DNA of 64,000 nucleotides from Enterocloster aldenensis. GTDB taxonomy: Bacteria; Bacillota; Clostridia; Lachnospirales; Lachnospiraceae. Shown here piece after piece: positions 37,656-47,221 of the stretch. Positions within the stretch are counted from its first letter, which is position 1. Each line of letters starts with the position of its first letter. The stretch is taken from contig NZ_QVEX01000010.1 of NCBI RefSeq assembly GCF_003434055.1, positions 1 to 64,000 on the forward strand, written 5' to 3'. Made by a program: the position numbers and the translations under genes. Under the pieces are notes generated by a model. That model did no database searches. It saw only the letters and a list, made by a program, of their open reading frames with translations, and was not told the origin of the DNA.

Positions 37656-38645
37656 TCACCTTTCTTCTCCCGGATAAATGACTCCCCAGCTTTTCCGCAG
37701 CTCATCCATGATATTCATGTAATCCACTGATTCCTCCAGCGGCATGATACTGCTTTCCAGTTTGCCCTGATTAATACAGTTCATGACTTCATTCAGCTCG
37801 TACTGGTAACCCAGTCCCTCATAGGGCATTTTGTAGCACTTTCTTTCTCCGGTTTCATAATCTTTAAGTTCAAATTCAACCGCCACGAAAAAAGACGGTA
37901 TGCGGATACGGCCTTTCGATCCGTATATAACACAGTCCCAGGGTGACGCAGTGTCCGCGCCGCAGATAAAGGATGCCATCTGCCCCTGGGGGAACCGCAG
38001 GATAACGCTGTCCCGCACATCCACCCCATTCCTAAGGTTTGCATATCCGAAGTATTCCTTTGGGCGCGCGCCGTATAGATACCCGGCAAAAGAAAGAGGA
38101 TAAATCCCGCCGTCCAGCAAGGTTCCTCCTCCTGCCTTCGGGTCGTAAAGGTGGTTCTGTGGGTCGTAAGGATAATCATAGGAGAAGTCCGATACAATCT
38201 GATGGACTTCTCCTATGCTTCCCTGGTCAACCAACGCTTTCACCCTCACTACCGCCGGTATGAAACGCGTCCACATGGCTTCCATCAAAAAGACATGGTT
38301 CGCCTTTGCACACGCCTTCATCTCTGATGCCGCCTTCCCATTTAAGGCAAAGGGCTTTTCACACAATACGTTTTTTCCATGCTCCATTGCAAGCTTTGCA
38401 TGGTCCAAATGAAACGCGTTCGGTGTTGTGATATAAATAATATCTATGTCCGGGTCGCGCACCAGGTCATCATAATTCTCATATGCCCTTTCAATCTTCC
38501 ATTTGCAGGCAAACGCCTTTGCCTTCCCCTTTGTATTGGATCCCACTGCCAGGACCCTGGCACCTTCCGCCATGGAAAAGCTGGGCATCACCTTATTTGC
38601 AATGAATCCCGGCCCCATAATTCCCCAGTTATATTCTCTTTTCAT
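37656..38645 (-). CDS. Gfo/Idh/MocA oxidoreductase, dihydrodiol-dehydrogenase-like
   Basis: 329 aa. The Rossmann start is 'WGIMGPGFIANKVMPSF' and the signature EKP lies in 'NVLCEKPFALNGKAA' near residue 95, with Lys as catalytic residue. 'KAGGGTLLDGGIYPLSFAGY' near 175 is typical of the dimeric dihydrodiol/xylose dehydrogenase subgroup. Members oxidise sugars or cyclic diols with NAD(P). It overlaps the ROK gene upstream by 4 nt and is followed closely by the short OYE gene. It is one of three family members in this operon, and the three differ in the EKP motif. Confidence 0.9.
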   Translation of the reverse strand: MKREYNWGIMGPGFIANKVMPSFSMAEGARVLAVGSNTKGKAKAFACKWKIERAYENYDDLVRDPDIDIIYITTPNAFHLDHAKLAMEHGKNVLCEKPFALNGKAASEMKACAKANHVFLMEAMWTRFIPAVVRVKALVDQGSIGEVHQIVSDFSYDYPYDPQNHLYDPKAGGGTLLDGGIYPLSFAGYLYGARPKEYFGYANLRNGVDVRDSVILRFPQGQMASFICGADTASPWDCVIYGSKGRIRIPSFFVAVEFELKDYETGERKCYKMPYEGLGYQYELNEVMNCINQGKLESSIMPLEESVDYMNIMDELRKSWGVIYPGEER

Positions 38646-39580
38646 GCCTGCATCAGTTCTTTCCTATTAAAGATGTTTACGCTGTTACTACATTTCCCCA
38701 TATTCCGGAATGCGTAGTACGCGCCTATGAGGTTCGCGTTGTTATAATACCGGCACGCTTCAATCCGAGGCATGGGGACTACCCCGTGGAACAGCATATG
38801 TATCTTCCTGGCCTCTTCCCGGATCAGCCGGATATAATTGCTTTCAATACTGATGCCTCCTCCAAAGGCAATCACATCCGGGTCAAAGATGCACTGCAGA
38901 TTATGGGCCAGCAATGCCGCGTCTCTGGCCGCGGTACGCACAGCCTTGTCCGCCAGTCCGTCTCCGTTTGCCAGCCGTTCAAATATTTCCTCGCACCGCA
39001 GGCCGGCGTCGCCGTAAGCGCGAACAATCTGGGCCGGAATACTTCTGCAGCCCCACATATTGCTTTCTATATCCCAGCTGTCATCCCTTACCCCATCGTC
39101 CTGGTAAATCGCATAGGATATTTCACCTGCAAAGAGATTCGTTCCCCGCAGGATTTTTTTGTCTACAATCACCGTTCCTCCCACTGCGGTGCCAAGGGTC
39201 AGGATAATACCGTTCTTTGCCTCTTTCAAAACACCCGCGTACAGCTCCGCGGTCGCCGCTGCCTTTGCGTCATTTTCAATCGATACCGGCAGGCCGTCGC
39301 AAAGTTCGCTGATTCTCTCTTTCATCGGGATATCCCGGATATAATCCAGGGAACCTCCTGTATACATGAATCCTCTATCCACATCAATGATTCCCGGTAT
39401 ACTGATTGCAATCCCCGAAATACCCTGATACATTTCATAGACGCTTCTGATTACATGTAAAAAGCTGTCAAGATTGTCCCGCGGAGTGGCAACACTGCTT
39501 ACCTCTGTTACATCCAGATCCTCATCCAACACCGTGTGTTTCAGGAAAGAACCGCCTGCGTCAATACATAAAATTCCCAT
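38642..39580 (-). CDS. ROK-family kinase
   Basis: 312 aa, no N-terminal DNA-binding domain, so an enzyme and not a repressor. The phosphate-1 loop is 'CIDAGGSFLKHTVLDE', the catalytic Asp region is 'VSIENDAKAAATAELYAG' near residue 100, and a second glycine loop is 'VIAFGGGISIE' near 245. The zinc-binding CxCGxxGCxE motif of most ROK glucokinases is absent. ROK includes beta-glucoside kinase (BglK), which makes 6-phospho-glucosides. Together with the phospho-type GH1 in the same operon, that is my preferred role. Glucokinase is the alternative. Confidence 0.87.
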   Translation of the reverse strand: MGILCIDAGGSFLKHTVLDEDLDVTEVSSVATPRDNLDSFLHVIRSVYEMYQGISGIAISIPGIIDVDRGFMYTGGSLDYIRDIPMKERISELCDGLPVSIENDAKAAATAELYAGVLKEAKNGIILTLGTAVGGTVIVDKKILRGTNLFAGEISYAIYQDDGVRDDSWDIESNMWGCRSIPAQIVRAYGDAGLRCEEIFERLANGDGLADKAVRTAARDAALLAHNLQCIFDPDVIAFGGGISIESNYIRLIREEARKIHMLFHGVVPMPRIEACRYYNNANLIGAYYAFRNMGKCSNSVNIFNRKELMQA

Positions 39581-39612
39581 CTATTCTCTCCATCCCTTAC
39601 AGTTTGTCACTG

Positions 39613-40065
39613 TTAAAAATTGAAGAAGACATGATTATCCATTTCATAGAGTCCAATCATTTCCCCATTGGCTCCTTTCAGCCGGCAGGAGCGGTAAACA
39701 TGCCCCGGAAACAGCTGGTCATTCACGACCACCGGCTCAAATCTTTCTTCCTCTATTCCTTTGCTTTTTAATTCAGCAATTGCCTGTTCCAGGTTGCTGA
39801 CACTGATTCCCAGATGATTGAATGTTCCCGCCACGCCGTTTTCCACACATGCCTTGTTGGCACACTGCATGATTTCCAGATAAAGGCCATCCAGCTCTAT
39901 CAACGCCCACTTCATGGGATAATATCCGCTGATGTCCCCGGGATGGTCTTCCACGGTTTCCTTCACGATTCCAAAGGGGAGCTGTTTTGTATAAAAATGC
40001 ATTGTCATTTCATAATCATCTGTAAAAAGCCCTATATGGGCAAGTCCGTTAAATATCCGCTCCAT
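39613..40065 (-). CDS. VOC (glyoxalase/epimerase-fold) family protein
   Basis: 150 aa with two beta-alpha-beta-beta-beta modules. Candidate metal ligands are His in 'LAHIGLFTDD' near residue 10, Glu in 'GLYLEIMQ' near 63, His in 'FNHLGISVSN' near 84 and Glu in 'GEMIGLYEMD' near 140. Such proteins act as epimerases, lyases or dioxygenases; one VOC member is the dihydrodaidzein racemase. GGAGGAAGG precedes the ATG. It is encoded between a ROK kinase and a Gfo/Idh/MocA oxidoreductase. Confidence 0.85.
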   Translation of the reverse strand: MERIFNGLAHIGLFTDDYEMTMHFYTKQLPFGIVKETVEDHPGDISGYYPMKWALIELDGLYLEIMQCANKACVENGVAGTFNHLGISVSNLEQAIAELKSKGIEEERFEPVVVNDQLFPGHVYRSCRLKGANGEMIGLYEMDNHVFFNF

Positions 40066-40077
40066 GCCTTCCTCCTG

Positions 40078-41178
40078 TCAGACCGTTGTTGTAAGGCTCA
40101 CTCTGTTTCCCGTCTCTGCCGCCTTTTCAATGGCCTCCAGAACCTCAATTACATGGCGCGAATGTTCCGGTGACAGTCTTGGCGGACGCCCCTGTTCAAT
40201 CGCGTCAATCAAATCCGTAATTACCTGGGCCTGGAAATATTCCTCCTGGGGCTGATCCTTCATCGGCAGCGGGTCAATCCAGCCGCGCAGTCCGAGCTCC
40301 GGCTGATCCACATACACATGGACGGCGGCGGTACCGGTATAGCCAATGCCTCCGTCAACTGCGATGGTGCCCTTATCTCCATAAATTTCAATTCCCGCTC
40401 CCGGATGGACATTGGCCTTCTCAATGAAGCCCGTATTCACCATTCCAAGGGTGCCGTTGCCAAAATCCAGTGAAATAAGATAATTGTCCGGAAGTTCACT
40501 GCTGTCAAACTGCTGTCCGTCCAGGGCGCCGGATCGGATGGTGCGTTTCGGCTCAGACACAGTTGCCATACAGCATAAGCTTCTGACCGGACCGATGAGG
40601 GCCACTACCTGGTCAATCCCATGGACTCCCAGGTCAGGAAGGGCGCCCGCCCCCTTTTTATAAAACCAGGATGGGTCGGTATCCCTGTACTGGTAATATT
40701 CAGGCCCGCCGTGGGTAACGTCCATCTTAATCAGGGAAGGATGTCCAATCAGACCTTCGTTAATCAGTTGTTTTGCAAGACGGATTTCAGGGCGGTTCCG
40801 ATGGACCGGGGCCGTTGAAAGGACCACATGGCGTTTCCTGGCCAGTTCTATCTGTTCCGTTGCCGCCTTCACATCCGGCGCAAATGGCTTCTGTGAATAC
40901 AGATGTTTGCCCGCCTCCAGAATCTTCATATTCACTTCATGGCGTCCAATGATGGATGAGACGCTCATACAGATTTCAACTTCTGATTCAGCCAGAAATT
41001 CATCGATATCATCATAATATTGGTCAATTCCGAATTTCTCCGCTATCTGCGCCGCCCGTTCCCGATTGCTGTCGCAGACAGCGACAATCCTGGCATTCTT
41101 AATTTTCTCCATCTGTGGGATATAAACTGTCTCCGCAATATTTCCACAGCCCACGATACCGATTTTCCAAATTTTCAT
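40078..41178 (-). CDS. Gfo/Idh/MocA oxidoreductase with a QKP variant motif
   Basis: 366 aa. It begins 'IWKIGIVGCGNIAETVYIPQ', with a Rossmann GxGxxA. The usual EKP appears as QKP in 'HLYSQKPFAPDVKAA' near residue 95, so the Lys is kept while the Glu is replaced. 'KKGAGALPDLGVHGIDQVVAL' near 180 fits the substrate-site Asp and His. The start at 41178 has GAGGAGAT upstream; the frame runs open to 41298 but without a ribosome site. It probably oxidises or reduces a sugar hydroxyl, for example at C3 of a glycoside. Substrate unknown. Confidence 0.88.
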   Translation of the reverse strand: MKIWKIGIVGCGNIAETVYIPQMEKIKNARIVAVCDSNRERAAQIAEKFGIDQYYDDIDEFLAESEVEICMSVSSIIGRHEVNMKILEAGKHLYSQKPFAPDVKAATEQIELARKRHVVLSTAPVHRNRPEIRLAKQLINEGLIGHPSLIKMDVTHGGPEYYQYRDTDPSWFYKKGAGALPDLGVHGIDQVVALIGPVRSLCCMATVSEPKRTIRSGALDGQQFDSSELPDNYLISLDFGNGTLGMVNTGFIEKANVHPGAGIEIYGDKGTIAVDGGIGYTGTAAVHVYVDQPELGLRGWIDPLPMKDQPQEEYFQAQVITDLIDAIEQGRPPRLSPEHSRHVIEVLEAIEKAAETGNRVSLTTTV

Positions 41179-41215
41179 ATCATATCTCCTCGTTTTTAAA
41201 TCCAACGCCTCCCCT

Positions 41216-42181
41216 TTAGGCGGCCACCCTTCCCTTCTGAAGCTGAAGCTTATTGTTATAATCCGCACGCGTGGATATACACATAAACACCAGTACAATC
41301 ATGGAAATGATAACCTGCGTAAACGTACTCTTGATACCCAGAAGGATAATCAGCAGTTTTACCATCTGAAGGGTTACGCTGCCAAAGTAGATACCAATAA
41401 ACTGATTGGTAGCAGCCCCAAGGGCCTGGCCGATAAACACGCACATCATGGCGTCAAAACAGGTGCCCATGGTACTCATTGGCGATGAAGACGCCTTCCA
41501 CACCCCGGTCCTTGCCAGTGTAGCAAAGGCGTAAAGCCCTGCAAATGTGCTGGCGATTACAAGAACCCTAAATTTAACTCTGTAAATATCAATGCCTTCC
41601 TGGGCAGCGATTGCCGCCCCGTTACCCACCGCGCGTACATGGTAGCCGAAGGGTCTTGCGTAAAACAGGAACATTGCGAACACAAGCACAGCCGCCCCAA
41701 ATAACAACATGGGAACCGCTTCGCCCAGAGCCACATATTCCCCTGTAATAAAAACTCCGGCTCCGTCAAAGATAATGGCCGACAGGCTTTCCATCAGGTA
41801 AACCATGCCAAGGGATACAATTAAGGTAGGAATCTTAAGAAGGTAATACAACGTGCCTGTGATACAGCCGCAAAGCAGGCCTGTGCCCGTACAGAGTACA
41901 AACATTCCAGCCGGCCCCAGTCCCAGCATGGATGCCAGATTGCCGCCTACAATCGCGGCAATCATCGCGGCCGCTCCTACCGAGAAATCCCAGTTCCCGA
42001 TTTTCATATTATAGCTGACCCCCCAGGCCAGAATGGCCGCAGGCACCGACTGGTACACCATGTTTTTTAACGTTCCCAGACCGATATTCTCCGGGAATAT
42101 CAGCTTCATAACCACAATCAGAAGAACCGGCAGGGAAATAGTTTTCAATGCTGCAACCACATTTTTTGCAACCTTATCCAT
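41216..42181 (-). CDS. Ribose-type ABC transporter permease (catabolic operon, copy B)
   Basis: 321 aa with about 9 transmembrane helices. It has 'YNMKIGNWDFSVGAAAMIAA' near residue 57, in place of the usual GGIDLSVG, and 'GTLYYLLKIPTLIVSLGMVY'. It starts 1 nt after the stop of the binding-protein gene, whose product is the receptor. Together with the permease at 43380 it would make a heterodimeric channel. Confidence 0.88.
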   Translation of the reverse strand: MDKVAKNVVAALKTISLPVLLIVVMKLIFPENIGLGTLKNMVYQSVPAAILAWGVSYNMKIGNWDFSVGAAAMIAAIVGGNLASMLGLGPAGMFVLCTGTGLLCGCITGTLYYLLKIPTLIVSLGMVYLMESLSAIIFDGAGVFITGEYVALGEAVPMLLFGAAVLVFAMFLFYARPFGYHVRAVGNGAAIAAQEGIDIYRVKFRVLVIASTFAGLYAFATLARTGVWKASSSPMSTMGTCFDAMMCVFIGQALGAATNQFIGIYFGSVTLQMVKLLIILLGIKSTFTQVIISMIVLVFMCISTRADYNNKLQLQKGRVAA

Positions 42182-42182
42182 A

Positions 42183-43352
42183 TTAAACTCCTTTTTGTTT
42201 CAGAATCCATTCCATGGAATATTCATCCATGATTTGCTGAAGGGTCTCTGCATTCAGGCTTTCATTATTCGCTTTTACCAATGTGTTCAGGTACTCTTCC
42301 GTATAGATATCTCCTACATGGGACAGATCAGAGCCAAAATAGGTTTCAAATGTCTTACACTCCTCCGCGCTTGTAAGGAAGATATACTTCTGCTGGCAGC
42401 AGATATAGGAATCCGACAGCGGAGTTCCCGCTACGGCGTTATAGCACATGGCAAAGCTGTAAAGAGCGTCCGGAGCCATTCCGCCGCAGGCCACAGCCAA
42501 GGTGCCATTGTTGAAGGCGTCTTCCATTCCTGTGAAAAAGTCCCTTGTCACCAGTTTCACGCCCGTATTGGCCAGAAGCTGTACGGTAGCTTCCGCCATT
42601 CCCTGGGATCCTGCTCCCGAAAGAATCATATCCATGTCAGGATAAGCGTCCAGGAAATTTTCAATATTGGAAATTGTCACATTTGCGTCACCGGTATCTG
42701 AAACAGTATACTCTGCCATTTTATTGACTCCATATGCTTCCATACCATCGTTAAAACCGGCTGTAACCTGCTTCTCAAAGGGAACCGTGGGGGAGTTATA
42801 TCCAACCCCTGCATTTTTATGCCCCGCGTCAGCCGCTATCTTCACCATCTCCTTTGCCGCGTCATAGTCAGCCTCAAAGGTCATACCAACAAAATATGGA
42901 TTGGCCGTAACCTGCTGCCGGATGGTATCATCAATGATATCACGGAAACACAGGGAGAAATATACACCAGCTTTTTCACACATTTCAGATGTCTTCTGAG
43001 TAACGGTATCTGCCAGCGGGATAATAACAATTCCGTCCACGCCGCCGGAAATCAGATTCTGCACTGAGTTAAGCTGTGTATCATTGTCAAGGCCGCCGAT
43101 TTCCCATTTCACATTCACGCCCCATGCTTTCGCTGCCTCGTTTACCAATGCATAGACAACGGAACCCAAGGCATCTGTTTTGCTGTAAAATACAACGCCG
43201 ATTGTCTTATCCCCGCCATTGTCCAGGTTCTCCACGTCTTCTGCCGCGTTCTCCGTTGTCTGGCTGCTGGCAGGCGCTGTGCCGGAACACCCTCCCAGCA
43301 TGGAAACTGCCATTACAGAAAGTGCAAGTACAAGTAGTAATGCTTTCTTCAT
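42183..43352 (-). CDS. Sugar-type ABC transporter substrate-binding lipoprotein (catabolic operon)
   Basis: 389 aa. The lipobox is LGGC (Cys near residue 22), followed by an acidic linker to about 48 and then an RbsB-like domain ('TIGVVFYSKTDALGSVVYAL', 'GGVDGIVIIPLADTVTQK', 'MDMILSGAGSQGMAEATVQL'). It differs strongly from the fucose receptor at 12870. The unusual content of Cys and aromatic residues in the second lobe (SYICCQQKYIFLTS) hints at a non-standard ligand, possibly a glycoside with an aromatic aglycone. The ligand is inferred. AAAGGAG precedes the ATG. Confidence 0.88.
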   Translation of the reverse strand: MKKALLLVLALSVMAVSMLGGCSGTAPASSQTTENAAEDVENLDNGGDKTIGVVFYSKTDALGSVVYALVNEAAKAWGVNVKWEIGGLDNDTQLNSVQNLISGGVDGIVIIPLADTVTQKTSEMCEKAGVYFSLCFRDIIDDTIRQQVTANPYFVGMTFEADYDAAKEMVKIAADAGHKNAGVGYNSPTVPFEKQVTAGFNDGMEAYGVNKMAEYTVSDTGDANVTISNIENFLDAYPDMDMILSGAGSQGMAEATVQLLANTGVKLVTRDFFTGMEDAFNNGTLAVACGGMAPDALYSFAMCYNAVAGTPLSDSYICCQQKYIFLTSAEECKTFETYFGSDLSHVGDIYTEEYLNTLVKANNESLNAETLQQIMDEYSMEWILKQKGV

Positions 43353-43379
43353 TTTTCATTCTCCTTTTCAATTCATTGG

Positions 43380-44318
43380 TTAAATAGCAATCGCGCTGCT
43401 GTTCCTGTCATAAGTAAAGTAAACAAATAGTATAAATACGGCGCCTTTCACAATATTCACCAAATCCGGATTGACACCCCAAATAGAAAGTCCGTTGCTC
43501 AGCATATAGAAGGAAAACGCGCCAAGCAGAACACTGTAAAGTCTTAATCTGGTGCCTCCCGACAGCGGGATTCCGCCTAATACAACCGCAATCAGGGTGT
43601 TGGTCTCCAGATTCTGTCCGCAGGTGGAGGAAACCCCTCCTGAACGGATTAGGGTAAGGAACGCGCAGGCTCCTATGCACAGGCCGCTCATGATAAACGC
43701 GTATGTCTTATATCGGTTTACCGGTACGCCGCTAAGCAGCGCGGCCTCCGCGTTTGAACCAATTGCCTTGTTGTACTGTCCGATTTTCGTGTGTTCCATC
43801 AAAATGTATCCGGCCACGAAAACAATTAGCACCACCAGCCCATAAAACCACGCCACATTCAGTCTGGAAAAGGACGCCGGGGCATTCATGATAATAACTG
43901 CCGACAGTGTCTGGGTCATCCCTTTTCCAAGTATCATGACACACATTCCAACCACAAAGGCCGGCACATGCATCTGCGTATGTACAAACGCGCTTACAAG
44001 GCTTAAAATAACACCTGCAATCATTCCAACCGGCAGCACCAGGAGCGGGGAAATCCTCCCTGCCAGGGCTGCGGCCATACAGCTGATGGCCGTGGCGCCT
44101 CCCAGGGAAAAGTCAAGATTGCCATGGGCCATTACAAAAGCAGCTCCAACGCTTGCTACGATTACAAGAGCAGCCTGTATCATCAATGTCTCTATATTGG
44201 AAATTGTCAGGAATCTTCCGCCAGTCGTAAGACTGAAGAGCAAAAAGATAATGATAAATCCCATAAACGGAACCGCTGATTTTAAATCAAATTTTTCTTT
44301 TTTTCTCTTTTCATTCAT
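43380..44318 (-). CDS. Ribose-type ABC transporter permease (catabolic operon, copy A)
   Basis: 312 aa with a charged Lys-rich N-terminus and about 9 transmembrane helices. 'AAFVMAHGNLDFSLGGATAI' near residue 60 replaces the GGIDLSVG motif, much as in copy B. 'IAVVLGGIPLSGGTRLRLYS' near 245 is the second family signature. Order permease, receptor, permease is unusual for ribose-type systems, which commonly use one permease. Confidence 0.88.
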   Translation of the reverse strand: MNEKRKKEKFDLKSAVPFMGFIIIFLLFSLTTGGRFLTISNIETLMIQAALVIVASVGAAFVMAHGNLDFSLGGATAISCMAAALAGRISPLLVLPVGMIAGVILSLVSAFVHTQMHVPAFVVGMCVMILGKGMTQTLSAVIIMNAPASFSRLNVAWFYGLVVLIVFVAGYILMEHTKIGQYNKAIGSNAEAALLSGVPVNRYKTYAFIMSGLCIGACAFLTLIRSGGVSSTCGQNLETNTLIAVVLGGIPLSGGTRLRLYSVLLGAFSFYMLSNGLSIWGVNPDLVNIVKGAVFILFVYFTYDRNSSAIAI

Positions 44319-44372
44319 AGTTTTTACTCATCTTTTCCTTCTGAAATTATGTGATATCATCCTTTACCGGCA

Positions 44373-45884
44373 TCAAATCATCACCTTAATAATCTTACTC
44401 TCTGTAAGCCCTTCCGAACGGCTGTATTCTCCAGATATCCGCCCGTCCTTCATGATTAGTACGCGGTCTGCCATGCCCAGAACCTCGGGCATTTCTTCGG
44501 ATATCATAATCATTGATTTGCCATTTTCCTTTAATTCGGTCATCAGGTCATAGATTGCAGACTTTACGCCGATGTCGATACCCCTGGTGGGACAATCCAT
44601 GATGAAGATATTGGAATTGTTGGCCAGCCACTTTGCAACAACTACCTTCTGCTTGTTACCGCCGGACAACTCCTTTGCAAGCTGTGTCACCCCGCTCATT
44701 TTCACAGAAAGCTTCTTCGCCATCTCCTCCGCAAGACGTCTTGCCTTTTTCTTACGGATCAGACCGCGCACCTTCAGGTTGTCCAATGACGGAAGGATAA
44801 TATTATCCTCAATACTGGCTCCCAGGAACATGGACTCCCTGTCCCTGTCTTTCGGCATGTAGCCAATGCCGTTTTCAATGGCAGTGGTGGTATTATCAAT
44901 CACAACATTTTTATCCGGAAGAATTACCTGGCCGCTGTCCAGCTTCATCCCCCCAAATAGACCTTTGGCCAGATCATGCATCCCGCAGTCCGTCAAACCA
45001 CATATACCAAGAATTTCCCCTTCAAACAGCTGAAAGCTGATATCCTTAAACTTCTCACCATAAGAAACATTCCTTGCTTCAAGGACAACCCGTTCCCCAT
45101 GGCTTTCTTCCTGGGAATCACGGTAATAATGGTCGGTCAGGTCCCGTCCTATCATCAATGTCCTCATCTTATCAACATTAATGTCATCCCCCCTGAGGGT
45201 ATCCACATAATGTCCGTCGCGGAGGATGGTTACACTATCGCACAGGAGGACCAGCTCGTCCAGATCATGGGAGATAAAGATGACCCCCCGCCCCTCATTG
45301 CTGCTGTTCCGGATGATATCATAAATCTGGTCCCTGCCCTTCTGGGACAAAGCCGTGGTTGTCTCATCCACAATCAGCAGCTCGGGATGGGTTCCCAGAG
45401 CAGTTGCAACCTCTATGAGCTTACGCTCTTCAAAGGAATAAGCCTCCACCGGATCTCCTGCCTTGATATCCTCAATTCCCATATCCCCAAGTATCTGCTG
45501 GGCCTTCTCAGTCATTGCCTTGATATTGACCATCCCCGCTTTCCCAAAGGATGCTTCCTTTCCCAAAAACATGTTCTCCGCTACCGTCAATCCGTTGATA
45601 GTGCCGGACTCCTGAACCAGGATACTGATTCCCTTATTCCTGGAATCCAGCAGCGACGCCGGTTTATGTACCTGACCCTTGTACCACATATTACCGGAAT
45701 CCGGCTTATTTACTCCGGTTATCATGGATACCAGCGTGGATTTCCCCGAACCGTTTTCACCAATCAGCCCGCGGACTTCCCCTTTCTTGACTTCAAGATG
45801 GACGTCCGCCAATGCTTTCGTGGAGCCAAAGGTTTTACTGATGCCCTCAACTTTTACTAATACTTCTGGATTATTATCTTTCAT
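44373..45884 (-). CDS. Sugar ABC transporter ATP-binding protein (catabolic operon)
   Basis: 503 aa with two ABC domains. N-domain: Walker A GENGSGKST near residue 42, Walker B LLIVDETTTALS. C-domain: signature LSGGNKQK near 405, Walker B IFIMDCPTRGID, in which the usual catalytic Glu after Asp is Cys. The C-terminal site is normally degenerate in this family, and here even its Walker B is altered. It energises the two permeases encoded downstream. GGAG precedes the ATG, 3 nt behind the SDR stop codon. Confidence 0.9.
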   Translation of the reverse strand: MKDNNPEVLVKVEGISKTFGSTKALADVHLEVKKGEVRGLIGENGSGKSTLVSMITGVNKPDSGNMWYKGQVHKPASLLDSRNKGISILVQESGTINGLTVAENMFLGKEASFGKAGMVNIKAMTEKAQQILGDMGIEDIKAGDPVEAYSFEERKLIEVATALGTHPELLIVDETTTALSQKGRDQIYDIIRNSSNEGRGVIFISHDLDELVLLCDSVTILRDGHYVDTLRGDDINVDKMRTLMIGRDLTDHYYRDSQEESHGERVVLEARNVSYGEKFKDISFQLFEGEILGICGLTDCGMHDLAKGLFGGMKLDSGQVILPDKNVVIDNTTTAIENGIGYMPKDRDRESMFLGASIEDNIILPSLDNLKVRGLIRKKKARRLAEEMAKKLSVKMSGVTQLAKELSGGNKQKVVVAKWLANNSNIFIMDCPTRGIDIGVKSAIYDLMTELKENGKSMIMISEEMPEVLGMADRVLIMKDGRISGEYSRSEGLTESKIIKVMI

Positions 45885-45887
45885 GGG

Positions 45888-46634
45888 TTACCATACTCCT
45901 TTAAATGAGCAGAAACCGTCTTCTGCCATGACTGTGGTTCCGTTAATCGCAGACGCTTCGTCCAGAGAAAGCAGGTGGAATACGCCCGCGATTTCTTCCG
46001 GTTCCTCCACTCTTTGTTTCATATGGAAGGTTCTTGCTTCCTCTTCGATAGAAGGATCCATAAGCCTTGTCCTCACGGTTGCAGGAGCCACCGCCGCACA
46101 CCGGATGCCATAAGGGCCAAGTTCCTTTGCGAAGACCTTCGTCACCAGGTTCACGCCTGCTTTTGCCGCATGATAACCAACGCTGACATTGGTCGCAAGA
46201 TAACCGCAGATGGAACTGGTATTTAATATGACTCCCTTTCCCTTTTCTTTCATGTATCTGCCTGCATGGACCGACATGTAAATTGTCCCCATCAAATCCA
46301 CCTGGATGACATCGTTCACTTTCTGCAGGTCTGCCTCCAGAGGGGTTTTGAGTTCCCCCACAATGCCCGCAATGTTGCAAAGAACATCCACTGCGCCATA
46401 CATCTGCACTGTCTTATCGACTACCTCTTTACAGTTTTTCTCATCTGACACATCCAGCTTAAAATATGTAACTTCTCCTAACGGCCCCAGTTCATCCAGA
46501 GCGGCCTGAACCGTCTCCTCATCATCGATACTGGCAACAACCACCTTATTTCCATATTCAAGGAACCGCTTCGCTGTCTCCAGGCCGATTCCCCTTGTGC
46601 CGCCTGTAATTAATACAATTCTGTCCTCTTTCAT
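45888..46634 (-). CDS. Short-chain dehydrogenase/reductase (SDR), classical
   Basis: 248 aa, the BaiA/FabG length. It has GGTRGIG near residue 10, 'NIAGIVGEL' (NxAG), Ser in 'ILNTSSICGY' and the catalytic YHAAK near residue 153. I choose the ATG at 46634 with GGAG at good distance; one ATG lies 4 codons upstream. Classical SDRs interconvert ketone and alcohol with NAD(P)H. A steroid- or isoflavan-like ketone or a sugar are options in this operon. Confidence 0.9.
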   Translation of the reverse strand: MKEDRIVLITGGTRGIGLETAKRFLEYGNKVVVASIDDEETVQAALDELGPLGEVTYFKLDVSDEKNCKEVVDKTVQMYGAVDVLCNIAGIVGELKTPLEADLQKVNDVIQVDLMGTIYMSVHAGRYMKEKGKGVILNTSSICGYLATNVSVGYHAAKAGVNLVTKVFAKELGPYGIRCAAVAPATVRTRLMDPSIEEEARTFHMKQRVEEPEEIAGVFHLLSLDEASAINGTTVMAEDGFCSFKGVW

Positions 46635-46671
46635 TGGAATCTCCATTTATCTCCGTAATCGCCGGGTGAAT

Positions 46672-47169
46672 CTATTTTCCTCCGATTTCGTCCCAGTTTT
46701 CCCCTTCATCCGCTTCCAGCAGCTCCACAATTGTTTTTATTTCGGAATGGACATCCATGTATGCGTACTGGCCATTTTTCGGAAAATCCGGCCATGTTCC
46801 GTACTGCATAAGTTTTGCATTGCTTCTGTCCTCGACGTCCTTTAAAGCCTCTTTTATATTGTCCGTCTTAAAGGCAAGATGGTGAAGTCCTTCCCCATCT
46901 CTGTCCAGGCACTCTTTCCATACGGAATCCCCCTCGCCATACGGGGATACCAGTTCAATCTGGATGTTCTCCAAATTGAATAACGCCTGATGGCAGCGCC
47001 CATAACATGGTTTGCCCCAAAGTTCCTGGCCAGTCACTTCATATGGTTCCGTTACCCCCACGAAGTCTGCCTTCATTCCCAGAAAACGTTCAAATGCCGC
47101 AACGCTTTTTTCTAAATCCCGCACCAGAATCCCAATCTGCCTGATTTGTTTTGTCCTGATTTTTGCCAT
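46672..47169 (-). CDS. VOC family protein (methylmalonyl-CoA epimerase-like)
   Basis: 165 aa. 'QIRQIGILVRDLEKSVAAFE' opens the first module. Later features are 'NIQIELVSPYGEGDS' (Glu ligand), 'GLHHLAFKTDN' (His ligand) and 'IKTIVELLEADEG' (Glu). These match the epimerase branch of VOC, which also contains dihydrodaidzein racemase. It has only weak similarity to the VOC protein at 39613. AAGGAGG precedes the ATG at 47169. Confidence 0.86.
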   Translation of the reverse strand: MAKIRTKQIRQIGILVRDLEKSVAAFERFLGMKADFVGVTEPYEVTGQELWGKPCYGRCHQALFNLENIQIELVSPYGEGDSVWKECLDRDGEGLHHLAFKTDNIKEALKDVEDRSNAKLMQYGTWPDFPKNGQYAYMDVHSEIKTIVELLEADEGENWDEIGGK

Positions 47170-47221
47170 CTTATTTTCCTCCTTTTTCATGTCACCCCAG
47201 TGACCTGTACGCATTTTATTT